This document shows positions 47,223 to 54,586 of a stretch of DNA of 64,000 nt, piece after piece (within the stretch, counting starts at the first letter, position 1; each line of letters opens with the position of its first letter). The DNA is taken from NCBI RefSeq assembly GCF_013112485.1, contig NZ_JABFHG010000010.1, forward strand, positions 124,001 to 188,000, given 5' to 3'. The notes under the pieces are model-generated. The model worked only from the letters and a program-made list of their open reading frames with translations. It did not search any database and had not been told where the DNA came from. This DNA comes from Roseicella sp. DB1501. Its GTDB lineage: Bacteria > Pseudomonadota > Alphaproteobacteria > Acetobacterales > Acetobacteraceae. The position numbers were made by a program, and so were the translations under genes.

Positions 47223-48032
47223 ATGGACAGCATCGGCCCGGATCTCGAGGGCAAGGTGGCGATCGTCACCGGCGCCGGCTCGCGCCCCGGCGAGGGCGTT
47301 GGCAATGGCCGCGCCGCCGCCATCCTGCTCGCCCGCGCCGGGGCAAGGCTGGTGCTCGCCGATGCGGTTGCCGAATGGGCCGAGGAGACGCGGCGGCTGA
47401 TCGAGGCCGAGGGCGGCGAGGCGGTGGTGGTCGCGGCCGATGTCACGAAGCCCGAGGAGTGCCGCCGCATCGTCGAGGCGGCGACCGGGCGCTGGGGCCG
47501 GCTGGATGCGCTGGTGAACAATGTCGGCATCGGCGGCCCGCCCGGCACGGCCGAGGAGGTGGACCCGGAGGCCTGGGCGCAGGGCCTGCTGGTCAACGTC
47601 ACCTCCATGATGCTGATGGCGAAGTATGCGGTGCCGGCGATGCGCGCCGCGGGCGGCGGGGCGATCGTCAATATCGGCTCGGTCGCCGGGCTGCGCGGCG
47701 GGCATCCCAACCTGCTCTACCCGACCAGCAAGGGCGCGGTGGTGAACATGACCCGCGCCATGGCGGTGCATCACGCGCCGGACCGCATCCGGGTGAATTG
47801 CGTCTGCCCCGGCATGGTCTACACGCCGATGGTGCAGCGGGGCGGCATGTCGCCGGCGATGCGGGAGGCGCGGCGCAAGCGCAGCATCCTGCAGGTGGAG
47901 GGCAGCGGCTGGGATGTCGGCGCGGCGGTCGCCTTCCTCTGCAGCGGCAATGCGCGCTGGATGACGGGGGCGATCGTCCCGGTCGATGCCGGCGCGACGG
48001 CGATCGCGGCGCTGCCCTCCGAGATGCGATAA
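47223..48032 (+). CDS. SDR-family oxidoreductase
   Basis: A 269-residue short-chain dehydrogenase: VAIVTGAGSRPGEGVGNGRA (glycine motif with an insert), VVAADVTKPEECRRI, NNVGIGG, IGSVAG, YPTSK and PGMVYTPMV. Cofactor NAD(P)H. A paralogue lies at 33664. ATG 47223 follows an ACGGAGGGGAACGCC ribosome site. Substrate unknown. The TAA starts a family 2 repeat. Confidence 0.9.
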   Translation: MDSIGPDLEGKVAIVTGAGSRPGEGVGNGRAAAILLARAGARLVLADAVAEWAEETRRLIEAEGGEAVVVAADVTKPEECRRIVEAATGRWGRLDALVNNVGIGGPPGTAEEVDPEAWAQGLLVNVTSMMLMAKYAVPAMRAAGGGAIVNIGSVAGLRGGHPNLLYPTSKGAVVNMTRAMAVHHAPDRIRVNCVCPGMVYTPMVQRGGMSPAMREARRKRSILQVEGSGWDVGAAVAFLCSGNARWMTGAIVPVDAGATAIAALPSEMR

Positions 48033-48135
48033 TCCCCACGACGTCGCTTCGCGCCGCCGCGGGGGCCCCGGTGACTCCCTCCTGGCGCAAGGCACGTCAC
48101 AGCCTGCCGCGGCGAAGCCGCGGCAGGGCAACGGG
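48030..48135 (+). repeat. Stop-anchored palindromic repeat family 2, copy c
   Basis: TAATCCCCACGACGTCGCTT begins at the SDR stop, followed by GCGCCGCCGCGGGGGCCCCG and CACAGCCTGCCGCGG. The second stem is a perfect 11 bp (48103-48113 with 48117-48127, loop GAA): CCTGCCGCGGC / GCCGCGGCAGG. No T run follows. Confidence 0.82.
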
Positions 48136-48182
48136 AGGCGACAGCTTGGGCGGGACGCTCGTGCGATGCGGGATCGCCGAGC

Positions 48183-49811
48183 TCAACCCGCCCGCGCCGC
48201 CGCCCGGATCAGGTCTGCCGCTTTCTCCGCGACGCTCAGCACCGTTGCGTTGATGTTGCAGACCGGGATGTCGGGGAAGACCGAGGCATCCACCACCCGC
48301 AGCCCCGCCACGCCGCGCAGCCGCAACTGCGGATCGAGCGGCGCCCCGTCATGCGCCCCGCCCATGCGCACCGTGCCGCAGGGATGGTAGACCGTACCGC
48401 CGGTCGCCTGCGCGTAGTCCAGCAGATCGGCGTCGCTCTCGGCCGCCGGCCCCGGCCGCGCCTCGCCGGTGACGATGCCGGCCAGGGGCGGCGCCACCAG
48501 CCAGCGCCGGGCGAGGCGCATCCCCCGCACCAGGCAGTCCCGGTCCGCCGCCGCGCTCAGGTGCCGCGGCGCGATGCGCGGCGCCGCGGCCGGGTCGGGC
48601 GAGGCCAGCGTCACGCTGCCGCGGCTCTCCGGCCGGCATTGCCAGACGCCGATGGTCAGCCCTGGCGCCGCCTCCGGCACGCCGATGCGCAGGCCCGGCC
48701 AGCGCCCCTCCCCCGGCTCCTCGGCCCAGGAGAGCGGCCCGCCATTGAGCTGGATGTCCGGCGCCTCCAGCCCCGGCAGGGTGCGCGAGAAGAGCGAGAA
48801 CATCCCCGGCGACCAGGTCAGCACGCCATCGCCGCGCAGAGCCCAGCGCAGCGCCTCCAGCGGCAGCCGCCAGCCGGCGATGCGCCGGTTGGCCGACCAG
48901 CGATGCGCGGCCAGCCGGAAGCTCATCCGCGCGATGTAGTGGTCCTGCAGATTGGCCCCGATCCCCGGCAGGTCGCGCAGCACCGGGATGCCGAGCGCGG
49001 CGAGCGCCTCCCCCGGCCCGAGGCCCGAGAGCATCAGCAGCTGCGGCGAGCCGATGGCGCCCGCGCTCAGCACCACCTCGCGCCTCGCCCGCACCACCGC
49101 CTCGGCGCCGTCGCGGCGAATGGCGACGCCGGTGGCGCGCCCCTCCTCGATCACGATGCGCAGCGCCAGGGCGCGGTCGATCAGCCGCAGGTTCGGCCGC
49201 CGCATCGCCGGCACCAGATAGGCGCGCGCGGCGGAGATGCGGCGGCGGCCGCGCCGCGTCTGCTGGAAGGTGGCGAAGCCCTCGCGCTCCGGCCCGTTCA
49301 TGTCCGCCTGCACCGGCAGGCCGATGGCGCGCGCCGCCTCGGCGAGGGGCCCGAGCAGCGGCGGCACCTCGGCCAGGTGCTCGACCGGCTGCGGCCCCGC
49401 GCTGCCACGCCCCTCGCCGCCGCCGGCGAAGGCCTCGTGCCGCTGGAAATAGGGCAGCAGCTCGTCCCAGCCCCAGCCGGTGCAGCCCTTCTGCGCCCAG
49501 AGATCGTAGTCGGAGGGATGCCCGCGCACATGGCCGAGCCCGTTGATCGAGGAGGAGCCGCCCCAGACCCGGCCGCGCGGATAATCGAGCGCGCGATGCC
49601 CGGTCGCGGCATCCGGCTCGGTGCGATAGCCCCAGGTGAGGCGCGGATGCGTCAGGATCTTCGCATAGCCGGCGGGGATGTGGATCCAGGGATGCCGGTC
49701 CGGCCCGCCTGCCTCGATCACCGCGACGGTCGCGCCATCGGCGGAGAGACGGTTGGCCAGCACGCAGCCGGCGCTGCCGGCGCCGAGGATGACGTAATCG
49801 AACTCGTTCAT
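48183..49811 (-). CDS. GMC-family FAD oxidoreductase (choline-dehydrogenase-like)
   Basis: A 542-residue glucose-methanol-choline oxidoreductase. FAD motif VILGAGSAGCVLANRLSADG, GRVWGGSSSINGLGHVRGHP (PS1), SAGAIGSPQLLMLSGLGPG (PS2), and the catalytic His/Asn region GTVYHPCGTVRMGG and CNINATVLSVAEKAADLI. An alcohol such as choline or a long-chain or aromatic alcohol is oxidised. ATG 49811 lies within a three-unit 14-bp repeat and has no clear ribosome site, so translation is probably coupled to the LysR stop 24 bp upstream. Confidence 0.91.
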   Translation of the reverse strand: MNEFDYVILGAGSAGCVLANRLSADGATVAVIEAGGPDRHPWIHIPAGYAKILTHPRLTWGYRTEPDAATGHRALDYPRGRVWGGSSSINGLGHVRGHPSDYDLWAQKGCTGWGWDELLPYFQRHEAFAGGGEGRGSAGPQPVEHLAEVPPLLGPLAEAARAIGLPVQADMNGPEREGFATFQQTRRGRRRISAARAYLVPAMRRPNLRLIDRALALRIVIEEGRATGVAIRRDGAEAVVRARREVVLSAGAIGSPQLLMLSGLGPGEALAALGIPVLRDLPGIGANLQDHYIARMSFRLAAHRWSANRRIAGWRLPLEALRWALRGDGVLTWSPGMFSLFSRTLPGLEAPDIQLNGGPLSWAEEPGEGRWPGLRIGVPEAAPGLTIGVWQCRPESRGSVTLASPDPAAAPRIAPRHLSAAADRDCLVRGMRLARRWLVAPPLAGIVTGEARPGPAAESDADLLDYAQATGGTVYHPCGTVRMGGAHDGAPLDPQLRLRGVAGLRVVDASVFPDIPVCNINATVLSVAEKAADLIRAAARAG

Positions 49812-49848
49812 TCGGGCATGTTCATTCAGCCATGTTCATTCGGGCAGG
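49807..49848. repeat. Three 14-bp tandem repeats spanning the GMC start and LysR stop
   Basis: TTCATTCGGGCATG (49807-49820), TTCATTCAGCCATG (49821-49834) and TTCATTCGGGCAGG (49835-49848). On the minus strand each of the first two units gives an ATG flanked as CCATG/GAATGAA; 14 is not a multiple of 3, so the copies put possible starts in different frames. Unit 1 supplies the GMC start and unit 3 the LysR stop (GAATGA). Confidence 0.85.
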
Positions 49849-50774
49849 GGCTCGAGCTGGGCCGGCGCGACGTCGCGGGCGACGGAGAGGATCAGCCGCC
49901 GCAGCCAGGCATGGCCGTCATCCGCCTCCAGCCGGCGATGGAACACCAGGGAGAGCCGGGTGTGCTCCACCGCGATCGGCGGGTCGCGCAGCACCAGCCG
50001 GTGCGCCAGGGCGAGCTGCGCGGCGAGGCGGGCCGAGAGGGTGATGACCATGTCGGTCCGCTGCAGGATCTCCGGCACCGCCGAGAGATGCGCCACCACC
50101 GCGCCGAGCCGCCGCGGATGCCCGGCCTCGCGCATCGCCGCATCGAGCGCGCCGTCGCGCGAGCCGTTCGGCGAATGCAGCAGATGCGGCACGCTGGCGA
50201 AGCGCTCGAGCGTCAGCTCGCCCTCGGCCAGCGGGTGGCCGGGCCGCATCAGCGTGAAGAAGGCCTCCGGCAGCAGCCGCAGCCTTGTGTAGAGCGCCGG
50301 CGGTTCCGGCAGCACGGCGACGGCGAGCACGGCATCGCCGCAATCCAGCAGCGCCTCCCAGTTCGTGCGGTCGGCATGCGCGATGGCGAGCAGGCAGCCC
50401 GGCGCCTCGCGGTGCATGCGCTGCAGCAGCGCCGGGGCCAGCACCGCCTCGGCATATTCGCTGAAGCCGACGGGGAAGACGCGGTCGCTCGTCGCCGGGT
50501 CGAAGGGCGCGCGGGCGGTCAGCAGGTCGCGCAGCCGGTCGAGCGCCTCGGCCACCGGGCCTTCCAGGCTGCGCGCCAGCGCGGTCGGCTCGACGCCGCC
50601 GGGCCGGCGCAGGAACAGCTCGTCGCCGAGCGCCGCGCGCAGCCGGCCGAGCGCGTTGGAGACGGCGGGCTGCGACAGGCTCAGCCGTTCCGCCGCGCGG
50701 GTGACGTGCCGCTCCCGCGCCACCGCGTCGAAGACCCGCAGCAGGTTGAGATCGAGATTGGCGAGATCGGTCAC
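49836..50774 (-). CDS. LysR-family transcriptional regulator
   Basis: A 312-residue LysR protein. N-terminal wHTH: MTDLANLDLNLLRVFDAVAR, HVTRAAERLSLSQPAVSNAL, GRLRAALGDELFLRRPGGVE. Effector domain follows with FPVGFSEYAEAVLAPALL and DCGDAVLAVAVLPEPPALY. The start is GTG 50774 (the ATG-led frame further upstream would add 70 unlikely residues). It is upstream of the GMC gene on the same strand and divergent from the MFS gene at 50887, both plausible targets. Inducer unknown. Confidence 0.9.
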   Translation of the reverse strand: MTDLANLDLNLLRVFDAVARERHVTRAAERLSLSQPAVSNALGRLRAALGDELFLRRPGGVEPTALARSLEGPVAEALDRLRDLLTARAPFDPATSDRVFPVGFSEYAEAVLAPALLQRMHREAPGCLLAIAHADRTNWEALLDCGDAVLAVAVLPEPPALYTRLRLLPEAFFTLMRPGHPLAEGELTLERFASVPHLLHSPNGSRDGALDAAMREAGHPRRLGAVVAHLSAVPEILQRTDMVITLSARLAAQLALAHRLVLRDPPIAVEHTRLSLVFHRRLEADDGHAWLRRLILSVARDVAPAQLEPLPE

Positions 50775-50886
50775 GCGCGTCCCCGCGGCAGTCGGCGCGG
50801 CGATGATGCCGGCTCCCGCCCGGGCGTGGAAGCGCGGCGCCGGCCATCGCCCTTGGCAGCGGGGCCGGCCATGCCATGCTGGCGGC

Positions 50887-52089
50887 ATGGACGGAAACGC
50901 GCCGGCTGCGGCAGACCCCTCCCGCACGGCGTCGCCGCCACGCCATGCCGCTGCCCTCATCGCCCTGGCGATCGCCATGGTCGGCCTCGCCACCACCCTG
51001 CCGCTGCCGCTCTACGGCGCCTTCGCCGCCGCCAGCGGCCATGGCGCGGGCGCCCTTGCCCTCGCCTTCGCCTGCTACGCCGCCACCGTCATCCTCGGCA
51101 CGCCGCTGCTCGGGCCGCTGCCCGACCGGATCGGCCGCAAGCCCTGCGTGCTGCTCGGCGTGGCGCTGGCCGCGCTCTCGACCCTCGTCCTGGTGATCGC
51201 GCCCGGCCTGCCGGCCCTGGCGGCGGCGCGCACCGCCCAGGGGCTGGCCATGGGCTGCGTCGCCGGCGCCGCGGCGGCCTGGGCGGCGGAGCTCGGCGGC
51301 GGCGGCGCGGTGGGCGGGGCGCGGGCGGCCCGCATCGTCGCCGCGGCGACGATCGGCAGCTTCGCCACCGGCGGGCTGCTCACCCTGCTGGCGCTGCAGG
51401 TGGCGCCGGACCGCTACCCACCGCTGCCCTTCGCGCTGCATCTCGGCCTCGCCGCGCTGCTGCTGCCCCTCGTCGCCCGTCTGCCGGAGACGCTGCGGCG
51501 CCCGCCCGGCGCGGCGCGCGGCCCCTGGCTGCGCCGCCCTGCCTTCCCGCCCGGCACCTGGCCGACCACCCTCGCCATCCTGCCCGGCTGGGGCACCACC
51601 GGCACGGTGCTGACCAGCGTGCCGGCGGTGCTGACGGCGGCGGGGATGCCGCAGGCCGGGCCGGCGGCGGCCTGCGCCATGATGGCGCTCGGCGTGCTGG
51701 CGCAATTCGCCCAGCGCCGGCTGGCGCCGCGCCGGGCGGTGGCCGTTGGGCTCGCGCTGCTGGTCGGCGCCGCCGCCCTCGCCTTCTGGGGCACCGTGGC
51801 GCGGGCGCCCTGGCCGTTGCTGATCGGCGGCGCGGCGGTCGGCATCGCGGTCTATGCCTTCATCTATGCCGGTGGCCTCGCCGCGGCCTCGGCGGCGGCC
51901 AGCGGCGAGGACCGGGCCCGCGCCGTCGCCGGCTATTTTGTGGTGGCGCATCTCGGCTTCGGCGCCGGGCCGCTCGCCGTCGGCCTGGCGGTGGATGCCC
52001 TCGGCACGGGGCCAGCGCTGGCCCTGGCCTGGCTGGCGGTGCTGCTCTCGGTCGCGGCGCTGCTGCCGCGGCTCGGGCGTGGCGCGTGA
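50887..52089 (+). CDS. MFS transporter
   Basis: A 400-residue, 12-helix major facilitator protein. Helix 2/3 loop GPLPDRIGRKPCVLLG carries motif A (GxLxDRxGRK). AAARTAQGLAMGCVAGAAAA marks helix 4 and ARAVAGYFVVAHLGFGAGPL helix 11. The N-terminal 25 residues are polar. Likely an exporter or sugar/drug efflux-type carrier; substrate unknown. Divergent from the LysR gene with a 112-bp gap. ATG 50887 has a weak ribosome site. Confidence 0.87.
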   Translation: MDGNAPAAADPSRTASPPRHAAALIALAIAMVGLATTLPLPLYGAFAAASGHGAGALALAFACYAATVILGTPLLGPLPDRIGRKPCVLLGVALAALSTLVLVIAPGLPALAAARTAQGLAMGCVAGAAAAWAAELGGGGAVGGARAARIVAAATIGSFATGGLLTLLALQVAPDRYPPLPFALHLGLAALLLPLVARLPETLRRPPGAARGPWLRRPAFPPGTWPTTLAILPGWGTTGTVLTSVPAVLTAAGMPQAGPAAACAMMALGVLAQFAQRRLAPRRAVAVGLALLVGAAALAFWGTVARAPWPLLIGGAAVGIAVYAFIYAGGLAAASAAASGEDRARAVAGYFVVAHLGFGAGPLAVGLAVDALGTGPALALAWLAVLLSVAALLPRLGRGA

Positions 52090-52105
52090 CGCCCGATCCC
52101 GCGGC

Positions 52106-52549
52106 TCACAGACGGCGCAGGACGGCGATCCATTCCCAGATGATCGGCGTGTCCTCGGTGAAGACCGCGCCGTGGCGCGCCGCCGAGTCGCGGTACCATG
52201 CCCCCATTGCCCGTCGCCACCAGGCGGCCGTGCGCTCGCCCTCGCCATAGGCCCGCGCCGCCTCCTCGGTCACCGCCCCGAAGGGCATGATCTCCACCCG
52301 CCACGTCTCGAGGATGCCGCGGGGCCGGCGCGCGCCGTCCAGCAGCACGCTCAGCGCACCGGCGAAGGGGATCCTGCCTTCGGGATAGTCCCAGAAGGGC
52401 GAGGAGGTCAGCGTCTTCCGCCCCGCCAGGATCAGCGCGGCGCCGGCATCCGCCTGCGCCGGCGTGCCGCCGATCGACATCGGCGGGAAATAGCGGGCTT
52501 CCTCGCCGGGAAAACCCGTCTCCAGCACGCGCCTCAACTCGGCCTCCAT
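52106..52549 (-). CDS. ASCH-domain (YhfF-like) protein
   Basis: A 147-residue protein resembling the ASCH/PUA-like domain family: LILAGRKTLTSSPFWDYP, RRPRGILETWRVEIMPFGAV, ARAYGEGERTAAWWRRAMGA, FTEDTPIIWEWIAV, matching what I recall of YhfF-like proteins. An RNA-related role is often proposed; none is proven here. Convergent with the MFS gene. Confidence 0.72.
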   Translation of the reverse strand: MEAELRRVLETGFPGEEARYFPPMSIGGTPAQADAGAALILAGRKTLTSSPFWDYPEGRIPFAGALSVLLDGARRPRGILETWRVEIMPFGAVTEEAARAYGEGERTAAWWRRAMGAWYRDSAARHGAVFTEDTPIIWEWIAVLRRL

Positions 52550-52604
52550 GGCGTCTCCCCGATGCGGCGGCGGGCCGCGGCCTTCAGGGTACAGGATGCA
52601 GCCG

Positions 52605-53660
52605 CTACTTCTCGCAGCGGATGAAGACCGTGCTGCGCGCCGCGATCTCGCCGATATCGGCCGCGCCGCGCTCGGTGCCGCGACTCTCGGCGAGTTGCGG
52701 CTGCAGCCCGGTGCGCTGCAGGAAGGCGAGCGCCGCCTCGCCCTTCACCGCGAAATTGATGTTCTGCGGAATGTCGCCCGTCGCCTTGGCGATGCGCTGC
52801 GCATTCAGCTTGGAGACGACGACGCCGACGACATGGCCCTGCATGTCGAGCATCGGCCCGCCGGAATTGCCCGGCTGCACCGGGGCGCTCACCTGGAACT
52901 GGCTGCGGTTGTCGGCCAGCCCGGCGAGGCCGTTGATCTCGCCGCGGGTCAGCACGGAATCCGAGAGGATGCCGGCGAGCGGATAGCCATAGACCACCAC
53001 CCCCTCGCCGCGCCGCACCGCCGGGGCGCTGCGGAAGACGAGCGCCGGGCCGGGCAGGCCGGGCACCGCCAGCAGGGCGAGGTCGAGCGCCTCGTCCACC
53101 CGCGCCGGCGGCACCGCGCCGAGCCAGCGATTGTCCGGCGCCCGCACCACGATGCGGTCGCAGCCGTCGATGACATGGTGGTTGGTCATCACCCGGTCGG
53201 GCGCGACGAGGAAGCCGGTGCCGGTGGCGACGCGCCGGGCGTTCGGGTTGGGCCGCTGCTCCTTCACCTGCGGCGGCGGCTGCACCGGCACGGGCAGCGG
53301 CGCCGCCGGGCGGGCGGCGGCCTGCAACTCCACCTCGCGGTCGGCGCAGATGTCCTGGTCGCGCAGCACGCTCTCGCGGCCATCGGCCAGCACCAGGCGC
53401 AGGTCGAAGCGGCAGCCGGCGCCCTCGGCCGGGCGGACGTTGAAGCCGCGATCCGGCCGCAGCGGCCGCTCCGGGTTGAGCAGGTTGCCGCCCCAGTCGT
53501 TGCGGGCGCCGCGCGGGCTGCGCACGGCGTTCAGCTCGCGCGCATCGGTGCCGGTGCGGTTCATGACATGGAAGGTCTCGCCCGGCGGCAGGCCGGTCTG
53601 CGCCAAGGCGGCAGTGGTGGCGAGCAGCAGCAGGGCGGCGAGCGAAGGGGAGCGCGGCAT
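52605..53660 (-). CDS. Secreted trypsin-like serine protease (S1)
   Basis: A 351-residue protein with signal MPRSPSLAALLLLATTAALA, a 120-residue N-domain, a Pro-rich linker and a trypsin/DegP-type protease domain. Catalytic His in DRVMTNHHVIDGCDR, Asp in ALDLALLAVPGLPGP, Ser in APVQPGNSGGPMLDMQG. No PDZ domain. C-terminus STVFIRCEK. Periplasmic. ATG 53660 has GGGGAGAGGG upstream. Substrate unknown. Confidence 0.86.
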   Translation of the reverse strand: MPRSPSLAALLLLATTAALAQTGLPPGETFHVMNRTGTDARELNAVRSPRGARNDWGGNLLNPERPLRPDRGFNVRPAEGAGCRFDLRLVLADGRESVLRDQDICADREVELQAAARPAAPLPVPVQPPPQVKEQRPNPNARRVATGTGFLVAPDRVMTNHHVIDGCDRIVVRAPDNRWLGAVPPARVDEALDLALLAVPGLPGPALVFRSAPAVRRGEGVVVYGYPLAGILSDSVLTRGEINGLAGLADNRSQFQVSAPVQPGNSGGPMLDMQGHVVGVVVSKLNAQRIAKATGDIPQNINFAVKGEAALAFLQRTGLQPQLAESRGTERGAADIGEIAARSTVFIRCEK

Positions 53661-53679
53661 GGCGCGCCCTCTCCCCGGA

Positions 53680-54486
53680 TCACGCCCGGCTGTCAATCGC
53701 GCCAAGGACCGCGGGCGCGAAGCGCTCCGCCGCCAGGGTCAGCGCCGCCTGCAAGGCGGCGGCGGGGCCGGCGCCGCGCGCGCCCATCGGCTGCGGCACC
53801 GCCTGCCAGCGCCCCGGGAAGGCCGCCTCCAGCGCCGGGCCGAGCACGGCGGCGACGCCACGGCCGATGACGACGACCTGCGCCGGCGCCAGGGCCGGCA
53901 GCCGCGCCGCGTGATAGCCCTGCCAGCTCGCGCGGATCGCCAGGGCCTGCAGCCGTGGCGAGGCGCGCCACCCGCCCGGCCCGGCCAGCGCCACCAGCGA
54001 GGCATCGGTCAGCCAGATGCCGCGCCGCCGCAGGGCGTGCAGCAGCGCCGCCTTGGCCGCCAGCCGCGGCGCCAGCCCCGGCAGGGCGGCGCGGGTCGGC
54101 ACGGGGAGGCCCGCCATGCCGGCGAGCAGCCGCCAGTATTGCGGCGTGCCGGCATTGCCCGGGCCACCCGGCGCCGCCCGCCTCGGCAGCAGCGCCGGCT
54201 CGCCATAGGCCGGGCAGTAGAGATGCCGGGAGAAGCCCGCGGCTTCGGGCAGCGGCCATGCCCCATCCAGGTCGGGATCCAGGTCGGGCGGCAGCCGCAC
54301 CGGCAGGGCCAGCTCGGCGGCCGAGGTCGCCATATGGCTCTCGGCGAGCAGCAGCAGCCGCACCCGCGGCGGCCGCCAAGCCTCCCGCCACGCCTCCGCC
54401 GCCAGCGCCGCCGCCGGCGGCTCGGCCAGGGACAGGCCGGCGGGCATGGCGGCGAGCGCCGCGAGCAGGTCGGGAGGCTGGGGCAC
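53680..54486 (-). CDS. Conserved-looking protein, possibly uracil-DNA-glycosylase fold
   Basis: About 268 residues from the GTG at 54486 (an ATG at 54558 would add 24 Arg-rich residues; neither has a clear ribosome site). VRLLLLAESHMATSAAEL near residue 35, FSRHLYCPAYGEPALLP, LLHALRRRGIWLTDASLVAL and PALAPAQVVVIGRGVAAVLG resemble the opening strand, DxxK/C-type middle strand and closing strand of the UDG superfamily, but the key motifs are not convincing. Function not recognised. Divergent from copA, whose operator it shares. Confidence 0.55.
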   Translation of the reverse strand: MPQPPDLLAALAAMPAGLSLAEPPAAALAAEAWREAWRPPRVRLLLLAESHMATSAAELALPVRLPPDLDPDLDGAWPLPEAAGFSRHLYCPAYGEPALLPRRAAPGGPGNAGTPQYWRLLAGMAGLPVPTRAALPGLAPRLAAKAALLHALRRRGIWLTDASLVALAGPGGWRASPRLQALAIRASWQGYHAARLPALAPAQVVVIGRGVAAVLGPALEAAFPGRWQAVPQPMGARGAGPAAALQAALTLAAERFAPAVLGAIDSRA

Positions 54487-54545
54487 GCGGCCGAGATGGG
54501 CCCGCCCGCGCGGCCGGGAAGGCCGCTTCCCGATCCGGCGAGGCC

Positions 54546-54576
54546 TTGACCCTCCCATGATAGGAGACCCCACATG
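54546..54576 (+). promoter_or_regulatory. Candidate CueR (MerR-family) operator/promoter of copA
   Basis: TTGACC at 54546-54551 can be a -35 box. Downstream is the imperfect dyad ACCCTCC-CATGATA-GGAGACC (54549-54569), with the 7-7-7 layout of CueR sites such as ACCTTCC-N7-GGAAGGT. A -10 would fall near 54571-54576 at the long, 19-bp spacing that CueR needs. The motif was found by eye; the right half-site is the weaker one. Confidence 0.55.
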
Positions 54577-54586
54577 CTGCCTTGCC

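Noticed and set aside
48351-52250. Open frame of about 1300 codons across the GMC, LysR and MFS genes
   Set aside because: Runs through three certain genes in other frames; stop codons are simply rare in such GC-rich DNA.
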